This document shows positions 56,053-64,000 of a DNA stretch of 64,000 nt, in pieces (position 1 is the stretch's first letter; each line of letters starts with the position of its first letter). The position numbers and the translations under genes are program-made. The notes under the pieces are model-generated. The model had not been told where the DNA came from and did not search any database. It was given only the letters and a program-made list of their open reading frames with translations. This DNA is from Conus ventricosus (taxonomy: Eukaryota; Mollusca; Gastropoda; Neogastropoda; Conidae): NCBI GenBank assembly GCA_018398815.1, contig CM031628.1:2644653-2708652 (forward strand). Direction: 5' to 3'.

Positions 56053-57696
56053 AGTCAGCACATTGGAAAATCAGTCCGAGGGACACTTCCCCTCAACCAG
56101 GGTAATATCCCTTTTGGTCTCTGTATCAGGTGTAGTGACAGTTTTCACTTCAGTGATGTTAACGGTAGTGAATCACCAATGGTTCGGATTGTTACTTTCA
56201 TTGTTGGAAGATTTGCTTAGTTGTTTGATAAATGTAGTTTCAGTGATGTAGATTTTTTAATCACCCTATAGGACACTGTGTCCTAGAGATTAAATGTCAA
56301 TAGGACACAGTGTCCTGGAGTAACCAAAATAATAGGACACCAGACTCGGAACAGAGATTCATTGTGATAAATGTATTTTATTAACTCAAGGTGCCGGATA
56401 GAACTGAGAAAAGTATTAAAAATACAAAAACAAATAAATCAACACAATTATGTTGATGACTAGATCAGGGCCAAAGCTTAGTGAAAGTTGTAAAATAAAA
56501 GGAAATGTTCATGACTAAATGTTAATGTTCATTGTTGCGAGCTGCAAACGACAACAGAAATTACTCATTCAGCATCATTGTTGCGAAACAACTGTCTCTT
56601 TTTCTTGCTTGCCACTTGCTGACAATGGTGTGTGCAGATATGACTCTTCCCTTTCTTTGGCCTTCGAGCTTTGTCTTCTGGTTCATGTCTTGCATCTTCA
56701 ATGACAGCCTGTTACGCCTTGACAGTGCGACGCCAAATTTCTGTGAGCTAAGCCATTCTTTCCACCTCATCAGCAGTGTGCACAGGTTGACAAGGATTTC
56801 TGTGCCAGCTTCAATCAGATTGGGGATTATTCCTTGTACAATATGAGCCATGGAAGCTGTGACTTCCATGGACTCTTGGAATAACGGCGCGCTGTTTTAG
56901 GCACTTCTAGGCCTACTGCCTGTGTCGAGTCTTCGACGCATCAGTCGTCGTTTCGAACTGGAAGAGGCACTTGGACGCATCAGTCGTCGATCGGAACTGT
57001 AGAAGCACTGACACTCACCTCTGGCACTCTCGCCGGATGTGTGCGAACAGAGTATTTCAATGGACGCTGATCTTTTTCACATTTGAGTATCTTCTTTGGT
57101 GGCATGGATGAAGACTTGATGGCGTGATGCAACGTTTTTACCACTGTCGGATGTGACGGAAAACAATACCGCGCGCAGGCCGGTAATTCAACAACGTGTT
57201 ACTCGCTCTTGCTGAATTCTAAGTCGGTGATCCTCTAGCTGGCCTATCGCATCGCGCTTCAGTCGGGGCGTTAGCTCTGAGCTGTGCATAATTTTCCAGA
57301 ACTCGCGATGCGCTTGCATAGGCCTTTCAACGCTACTCAGTTCTCGCACGCCTCCGCACAATAAAACGGCTGTAGACTTTGTCCGCGACCTCGCGAAACG
57401 ATAGGGACATGCGACCTGCTTAGATTGTATGTGGATCGGACATTTGTCGGATGGTAGGTCGAAGCCAGATCGGTCTTTTTAATTTTTATCGGATCAATGA
57501 CCGGAGAGACCGATGGAAATCTACATCACTGGTTTTATGTATTTCCCGGTGTGATTTCATCGTGGAATGTTTGTATTGGATTTATCGTACTGATAGTCGA
57601 TCACAGAGGGTTGGGTTCGGTCCCAGTGTTGGTGACATTTGCACATGCGTCAAGGTTCAAAGGAGCACTGTATCTCGGAGATAACAGATTGCTTTT
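56053..57696. other. Element 3' region, origin unclear
   Basis: About 1.65 kb between RNase H and the polypurine tract. 56267-56325 contains AGGACACTGTGTCCT and AGGACACAGTGTCCT, near-palindromic and mutually repeated. 56936-56990 repeats GACGCATCAGTCGTCG twice. No envelope protein is recognisable. A candidate antisense gene is listed separately. Confidence 0.5.
56561..56869 (-). CDS. Unrecognised antisense ORF in the retrotransposon 3' region
   Basis: Minus-strand frame of 102 codons starting MEVTASMAHIVQGIIPNLIE, with EILVNLCTLLMRWKEWLSSQ and a basic stretch SRRNRLSLKMQ. The composition looks like a real soluble protein and not repeat translation. Upstream on the same strand, 57105-57019 encodes MPPKKILKCEKDQRPLKYSV... 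ending at a GTGAGT donor, and CAG acceptor-like sites occur at 56920 and near 56890, but the phases do not join cleanly. A minus-strand AATAAA lies near 56370. It could be an antisense accessory gene, a captured host fragment or part of another inserted transposon. I do not recognise the family. Confidence 0.35.
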   Translation of the reverse strand: MEVTASMAHIVQGIIPNLIEAGTEILVNLCTLLMRWKEWLSSQKFGVALSRRNRLSLKMQDMNQKTKLEGQRKGRVISAHTIVSKWQARKRDSCFATMMLNE

Positions 57697-57708
57697 AGAA
57701 GGGGGGTT
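57697..57708 (+). promoter_or_regulatory. Polypurine tract
   Basis: AGAAGGGGGG directly before the 3' LTR (followed by TT and then the TG of the LTR). Primes plus-strand DNA synthesis. Confidence 0.85.
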
Positions 57709-59986
57709 TGTCCAGAGTTTGGTCTCGAGGCTTCGACGATTTGACCCCATCTAGGGGTGGTGAATTGTTCATTTGTTTTTTGTCGTTGTGTTGTCGGCGT
57801 GGTCCGTCTTAGTGTGGCTTTGTGGTGCGGTTTGACACCTTTAAGTTGTTCAGCTCAGGTTAGGTTTGCTTTCTCTCCTTCTCTCTCTAATTCCACTGCC
57901 CGTGCAATTCATCCTGACTGGTTTCGCGGGTGGCTCGGTACCTTTTCTCTCGAAACTTGTGGCTATCGGCCTATCACCTGTCTTTTCACCTGTCGCACGT
58001 GCTTCATTTCTTTTTGCTTGAGGGAGCTAACTCTGGGACGTAGTCGTGATGTTGGCCGCCATCGATTAGGCAGGCTTTCTCTTCACTCGAGCGGAAGATG
58101 TTCTCTGGGAGCGACCCCCTGCTCCAGTCTGGCGTTCTTCACCATTTTCGTTCGATGGTACAGTCGGTACTTCATTCCTACTGTCGGCCTGTAGGGGAGA
58201 GAATCACTTCATCTTTTTTCCGCAATATCTGCGCTGCTGTCATCTCTGACCGGACTGAGGGCAGAAGAGAGTCGCTTGACCCGTCTCTTCGGCGGTCACC
58301 ACGGGTAGCTGTGAGTATGCTTCAGTTTCGTGGTTCGTTTTACTTTTTTGTTTTGTTGTTAGCGGCTAATTCTTCTCTTTGCGCAATTCTCTTTTGTTTT
58401 CAAAAATGATAAAAGAAATATTTTTGAGGACCATTTTTTTTTTTGGTTAACTCAATCTTTAACCCTTTGCCATTCTAAATATATCCAAATTCATTTCTCC
58501 TTTTTTATGCATCTGGGTGAGGCGGTAGTCGGTGGGGATGGGAGAGTAAACTGGTGATTCAGGGTTGGTACTTGCTGGGTCTCGTCGGTCCGACCCTGTC
58601 ACATTCGCCGGGACTCTTATTCTTCAGCCCCGTCAGTTTGTGTGTGCAGGAGAAACGAGGTTTATGTTCGCGGAGGAGCGTTGCGTACGCATGATTTGTG
58701 TTGGGATGCGTCGGTTGGAGATTTGTCTTTATTGTTGAAATGTTGATATAAAATGTGGGGATAATTGTGCCATAGGAATTATTATTATTGCAAATGTTGG
58801 TGGCAGATTGAAAGCAATTAGTTCAGTTCTAAGAATAGAATATGTTAAACGTGAGTGAGAGAAGGATTGAAAGATAATCAATTTGTTTTATAGCCTGTTA
58901 ATTTAATGGCAGTCTCTACCTGATTCGTGTGGAAGACTTTAACGAACATCCTGATTTGGTTCGGTTTGCTGTGTTATGCTCCAGGTCTGTGTTGAGCTGG
59001 TGTTGTTGGTGTCATTTAGATAGAACATGTCCCCTGCCTACACCATCATGGAGTGGTGTTAGTTTTGAAACTGCATGGGTCAGACTGTATGACTGCGGGA
59101 GGTCTCAGTACCCTCCTTCCTTCCTTTCTTCTTTGCTTCCAGTTACCTTTTCAGCTCCTCCCGGGGGCTTCACCCGGAGATTGCCTGGTTGGTGGTTCGC
59201 ACACTGGTTGGGCACGCACTGGTTGGACACGCAGGGTTGGTGCCTGCGCACTGGTTGGGGCCACGCAATGGGTTGGGGCACGCATGGGTTGGGACCACGC
59301 AATGTTGGGACCGCCGCACTGGTTTGGTGCCGGCACTGGTTGGCCACGCACTGGTGGGTACCGCGCTCTGGGGTTGGTTGCCACGCACTGGTTGGACCGC
59401 GACTGGTTGGGGTCACGCAATGGTTGGGACCACGCATCTGGTTGAGGCCACGTACTGGTGGAAAGCCCGTGGACTTGGCTGGCCCGGTCTCGTCCCCGTC
59501 AGGACCTTCCAGCAACAAGCCGCGTCCCCCCCGGGACGCGCTCTCCAAGTCTTGTTTGTGCGTTGTGTCAAGGGTGTAGGCATTGAACGACTCTCTTCAA
59601 GAACCGACCGGTTTGGAGACCTAGTGCGAACAGGGTGCTCCCATTAGACTTTTGGAGACGGAAGGGGTGTGGGGCACTACATGATGTGGTAAGGGAATGG
59701 GTTGCTGGAAATGTTTATTTGTAATTGTGTATATAGAATATGTGTTTGAAATGCTTGATTGTGATTGGCATGGTTGTGTCGTGTGTTGGAATGCTTGATT
59801 GTGTTGTGGCATTGGTGCGTGTGTTGAAATATTTATTGCGATGGTGTGTGTTGATGTGAATAAATGGGTGTGTTGTATCGTAATCTTTCTTGTGTGGGCT
59901 CTTGCGTGGCGTGTGAGGTCAGTCTATCCCTTCACTCCATCTAGGACCGATCCTGCTCAGGGCAGACCTCCGGGTCGGTCGTGACA
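57709..59986 (+). repeat. 3' LTR
   Basis: Begins TGTCCAGAGTTTGG and ends GGTCGTGACA; collinear with 46829-49059. It carries the 17-bp minisatellite (about 59185-59460) and an AATAAA (near 59848) about 140 bp before its end, a plausible polyadenylation signal. Followed by the GTGGG target duplicate. Confidence 0.9.
59185..59460 (+). repeat. 17-bp minisatellite inside the 3' LTR
   Basis: Same unit as 48255-48534 (CACTGGTTGGGACCACG) with more one-base losses. About 16 units. Confidence 0.9.
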
Positions 59987-59991
59987 GTGGG

Positions 59992-60805
59992 GGGTCTGTC
60001 TAGTTTAACTCCCCATTTGTATTTTATAGGTGTGTTGGTGGGGGTCTGTCCCAGTTTAACTCAACTTTTATCTATGTCCTTAATAGGTGTTTTGTTTTTT
60101 GTGGGGGGGGGGGGGGGCTTGTTCTGGGCTTGTTGGTGGAGGGTGTTATCCCAGTTTAACTCACTATAGTCCTTAATAGGCGTTGTTGGGGAGGGGGGTG
60201 GGGGCGTGGGCGGGATGTTCTGGGCCTGTTGGTGGTGGGGGTCTATCCCAGGTTTAACTCCATATAGTACTTATTAGGTGTTGTTGGGGCTGTTCTGGGC
60301 TATCCTTGTCCAGTTTAATACCCTGTTGTGTTTTATAGGTGTCGTTGGTGGGGCGTTGCTGTGATGTTCTGGGCCTATCCCTGTTTAACTCCCACTATAG
60401 TCTTTAATAGGTGTTGTTGGGGGGTGGGGGACTGTGGTGCGGTGGGCAGTTTCTGGGCCTGTCCCTGTTTAAATCTGTCCTGTGGTGTTTTATAGGTTAG
60501 TTGAGGGGGGGGGGGGGTTTGTTCTGAGACCTGTTTCAGTTTAACTCCCCTATTGTGTTTTTATAGGAGTGTTGGGGGGGGGGGGGCGGGGCTGTTCTGG
60601 CCTGTCCAGTTTAACTACCCTATGGTGTTTTATGGAGTGTGTTTGGGAGGGGGGGGGGGGGGGGGCTGTTATGGGCCTGTCCACAGTTTAACTCCCCTAT
60701 TGTGTTTATGGGGGGGGGGGGGGGGGGGGCTGTACTGGCCTGTCCAGTTGTTAATCCCCTTTTGTGTTTTATAGGTGTGTTGGGGGGGCTGTTCTGGGGC
60801 TTGTC
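59992..60805. repeat. Poly-G minisatellite array, right of the LTR element
   Basis: About 12 units continuing the array interrupted at 46828. The first units are the G-poor GGTGGGGGTCTGTC variant found just left of the element, as expected for an insertion. Confidence 0.92.
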
Positions 60806-61985
60806 GCCAGTCTCATTATGTCCCATATATTTGCGCGCTATGTACCTCTTCAATATGGTATCTGTATTTTAAAAACTTATTTCCAAAAGCTTTTCTGTAG
60901 GCATATTTCATTTGATTCACAGTAGTACATGTTCTTTAGCAGGCCAGGTAAACTGTGTTGGTTTAAGTATACTATGATGTAAATAAAAACCAGTGTGACC
61001 TATCGTTCAGCTTTAGGGGGAGAATGGTTTCAATTGATTTTCTCGGCTTGGTGGGTGCCAATTTTACTACATTAATATGTATATATATTTTGAGAAGGAG
61101 CGTTTGAGGAAGCATTTATTTTTATTTTTTTCCCATTCACCCACTCAAGCTTATACTGTTGTTAGGCAGAATCATCTACCACTGCCAGATATGAATGCTT
61201 ATCTCCCCCTATTTCTTCAATCTAAGACATTAGAGCAAGCTTTGTGTTTTATTCAATATTATATTGCAGCATTGCAACACTAGCTGCTCTGTAAGTTGTG
61301 GACCCGGTGATCGGTATTATCCTTGGTATTTATTAGTTTGTTGTATTTTAGGCCCTTGCGGTTTCATTCCAAGTACTGGCCCTCAGCATTGTTGTCTTAA
61401 GAAGGAGATCTTTTTATATTTTTACTTTTCACAAGAAAATTGTAGTTTGTTTTGATCTTTCATTGATTTCTTTTGCTTCTTAGAGGTTGGAACCTTTGGT
61501 TGGTTTTTTTGAAGACTCAACAAACATTAACTCGGTTATAGCCACACCAGCCTTTTCTGGGATTGCATTCTTCTTAAATGAAAGGCAGAGGAGTCACATT
61601 ACCACTTTCCGCGGTCACTGAGGAGAAACATCAGGTTTCGAAATATCGGTATATGACCAGGAGTTATGTGTTAGTGAGTTTCCCTCCCTATTGGAGGATG
61701 TCTCCCCATTGGAGACTAGAAAGCTTGCTGAAGGCTCATTATGAGAAGCATCTATTTTTTCTTTTTTTCCCCATTCACCACTAAAGCACATACTGTTAGT
61801 TAGGCAGAATATCTACCACTGCAGGATATATGCTTATCTCCCCTATTTCTTCAATCTAAGTCTTAAGAGCAAGCTTTTTTTAATTCAATATTTCTTGCAG
61901 ACAGTGCAAACACCAAGCTGCTCTGTAAGTTGCTGGAACGGTATTTGCGGTACTTATCCTTGGAATTTATTAGTTTGTGGTATAT
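60806..61985. other. Block D proximal part (copy 2), unclassified
   Basis: Matches 13846-13920 plus 15529-16845 without the PLE and without the ACTA-tailed element. The internal roughly 250 bp duplication is also here (about 61130-61340 and 61770-61980). No coding feature. Confidence 0.55.
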
Positions 61986-61989
61986 ATAT

Positions 61990-62985
61990 AGATATTATAT
62001 AACATTTACAAGTAGATCGGCCTCCAGCTCTTTATGAAGTTTCATGGTTTATCAACTTTACTGGCTTTAGGAATACAAATTATATGACTCCTTGTCTTTG
62101 GACTACTTGAAAGCTTCCTTGTTTCAAAAAACTTACTGAGAGTGCGTATATAATTTAAACACACCTCGAATATTCCTTCTACATTATCAATCGATCTGAA
62201 AACATCAAATAATGAACAAATTATTATGCATACGTCACTTTCCATATGGTTTTAAATAAATCACAACAGCCTAGGTAGCTACATCAATATCATTCACATC
62301 AGTCATCAAATTTCTAGGAAACCAGAAAAAATAGTCTATCGGCTTTGTTTGGAAGCGTTGAATTTCCACCATGTATATCCTGCTTTTTGGGAGTGGAGTC
62401 CCGCCAAAAAATCATAAATTCAACCCTCCAAACATGCACATATAGCTTTTTTTCCTATCTTGGTTTGTTTGCAGAACTTGAAATTCATTTCCTGCATCCA
62501 GACCTAGGATCTATCACAAACATTAAAATCACCACCAATTAATGTTGAATTCATTATCATAGGCATGTATGAACTGGACTGATTTTTCTGTGTAAAAGGC
62601 TTGGGTGAGTCCCTTGAACTGGGAACACACATTTACTAATGTCCAGTTTTCTCATCTAGGTTACATTCCAACAATAAATTATTGACCTTGTAGGGTTCTT
62701 TTACTCTGTGCATTTTAGGTCAAAATTATTTTTGAAAAAGTGTGGCAACCCCATTTTGTTTTTCTCAGTACCAGTAATATGCACTCATATCCCCAGCATG
62801 ATCTAATAAAGTTTTCAATTTTATTTATGGTAGGTGGGTTCTTGTATGAATCCGAAAGATATTACCATCTTGGAGCTCTTAAAAAATCAAGTAAATCATT
62901 TTTTTTTTAATGTTATTTAGACCATTTACAGTTACAAGTGATATTGTGAACGTATTATTATCCATTGTAGGGAATGCGAATTTGA
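61990..62985 (-). pseudogene. L1/Tx1-like LINE endonuclease joined to start of RT (copy 2)
   Basis: Same remnant as 18480-19495. On the minus strand it starts MDNNTFTISLVTV near 62975 and shows the GDFNV-type loop (degraded, near 62520-62540), LDFFLVS-like sequence near 62340, then IICIPKASKVDKP near 62045-62085 and the RT start near 62000. The same internal deletion between nuclease and RT is present, so the deletion predates the split of the two copies. Confidence 0.7.
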
Positions 62986-64000
62986 TGACATCGTTCTCAA
63001 TAGCTGACACACTATGTGAAAAAAATATTTCTTCCTGGTGTAGGCCTTAGCGACTAAACAGCAGTTACAACAACGTGGTTAAAAAAATCGGGAACAACAG
63101 TGTAGGCCTTTTACCCAGGACAAGAAAATATTATCATACTGTTATGCAGAACCTAGTACTACCATCAGTAAGCAATACTGAGCAGGCCTGCATTTTGTCT
63201 CAATGAATAATTAAAACACAGCTGGAAGGGGACAGCCAAGGAAGAAGGACAGTGGCAGAGAAGTCCCCACCAAGTCCTTGACTGCGAACCGATCAGACAA
63301 TATGAGGTGAGCAGAAGAATGAAGCAAAAGCACAGACTGAAGAACAGCTGAAGAAAACGTCCATGTTCTTTTCCACAAGGTACCAAAAAGGAATTAAAAC
63401 ATGGACAGGAGACAAGACTCCTGAGTACAAATACATACGCACAAACATGAACAAGACAAGACGTACAGTCCTTTCAATTCGAGTTACTAACCGCAAATAT
63501 CTGAGGAATTTCCAGGCTATGAAAACCAACAGATGTTGAAAGGTAACCCATTCTTTTATTATATCACACTGAACACGCGCCCACAAAACTTCTAATCACA
63601 AAAATCACCTCACATGTTTTCCAGCATGGCACGGATCATCAGTGACAGGGTCAAGGTCGATAAGATAGGGGGGCCTTGTGACAGTCCTAATTAAACCCCA
63701 GCAAAAAAGCACAACAACCTAACATTTCTACAGGAATAATCAGCACTTCCATTATCGATTTAAAAAAGAGTGTTTGAACAATATCAAAATTAGAATGACA
63801 ATAAAAAATATAAGCACGTATCAATGATAACGGATCCCTTGACAATATACAAAGGCAATAGCAACAACAAAGGTTATGTAGTAGTGTGAAATTTGTAGGG
63901 ACGTAATCAATTACATAGGCCGTTAAGCCTTTCAATGTCCCTCGTGTTATTATACTTTTATGACAGGGTTGAAAATGCATGCAATATAAATTTTCCTTCT
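62986..64000. other. Block D end and right flank, no gene recognised
   Basis: 62990-63555 matches 19496-20050. From about 63560 the sequence is unique in this window and lacks the LINE present in copy 1. No convincing coding region, RNA gene or repeat. Confidence 0.45.

Larger units (their letters stand above)
46829..59986 (+). mobile_element. Ty3/gypsy LTR retrotransposon, Gmr1-like pol order, defective
   Basis: A 13.16 kb element bounded by long LTRs and by a 5-bp target duplication GTGGG (46824-46828 and 59987-59991) in the minisatellite. Order on the plus strand: LTR, proline-type primer site, gag with CCHC knuckle, protease, integrase N-terminal part, RNase H tail, polypurine tract, LTR. 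Integrase directly after protease, with RNase H last, is the order of the Gmr1-like group and not of ordinary Ty3/gypsy. RT, the integrase catalytic end and most of RNase H are deleted at about 55870. Two other insertions interrupt it (50776-51370 and 52047-54956). It cannot be autonomous. The LTRs are similar but differ at many indels; part of that is consensus noise, so I do not date it. Confidence 0.88.

Noticed and set aside
56053..57696. Retroviral envelope gene
   Set aside because: No signal peptide, surface or transmembrane pattern was found on the plus strand. The short plus-strand frames with hydrophobic stretches are isolated and lack flanking motifs.

Overview
The window is animal (metazoan) genomic DNA made almost entirely of transposable elements, microsatellites and minisatellites. 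I found no host protein-coding gene, rRNA or tRNA gene. The mix of elements suggests a marine invertebrate, most plausibly a mollusc or another lophotrochozoan. It includes RTE-like LINEs with a C-terminal zinc finger, jockey/CR1-like LINEs, GIY-YIG Penelope-like elements (PLEs), a Gmr1-like Ty3/gypsy element, a MULE, and short LINE/SINE tails with ACTA or TTATC ends. The taxon is an inference from element families, not from a marker gene.

Layout: the window holds two copies of one roughly 20 kb locus (blocks A-B-C-D). Copy 1 is about 0.2-20.05 kb and copy 2 about 22.66-63.56 kb. They are separated by a run of exactly 1000 N (21029-22028). Block A carries an RTE-like LINE, a PLE 3' fragment and an antisense coiled-coil repeat ORF. 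Block B carries a LINE RNase H fragment and a CR1-like reverse transcriptase. Block C is a poly-G minisatellite with a unit of about 60-75 bp. Block D carries an L1/Tx1-like endonuclease remnant. The copies differ by whole insertions. Copy 1 alone has a jockey-like LINE (7287-9207), a PLE (13921-15516), a short ACTA-tailed element and a fold-back cluster. Copy 2 alone has a CR1-like LINE (31927-33635), a PLE (33875-34737) and a 13.2 kb LTR retrotransposon (46829-59986). The simplest reading is two haplotypes placed head to tail by scaffolding; a real tandem duplication is the alternative.

The LTR retrotransposon lies inside the poly-G minisatellite, with a 5-bp target duplication, 2.2 kb LTRs, a proline-tRNA-type primer site and a polypurine tract. 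Its pol order is protease, integrase, RNase H, which fits the Gmr1-like group (integrase before RT). Most of integrase, all of RT and most of RNase H are deleted. A MULE DNA transposon with a 9-bp target duplication sits in its protease, and another roughly 0.6 kb insert sits in its gag.

All coding regions are interrupted by frameshifts or stops. Some of these are probably consensus errors: about 34.54-39.93 kb shows strong homopolymer inflation and looks unpolished.
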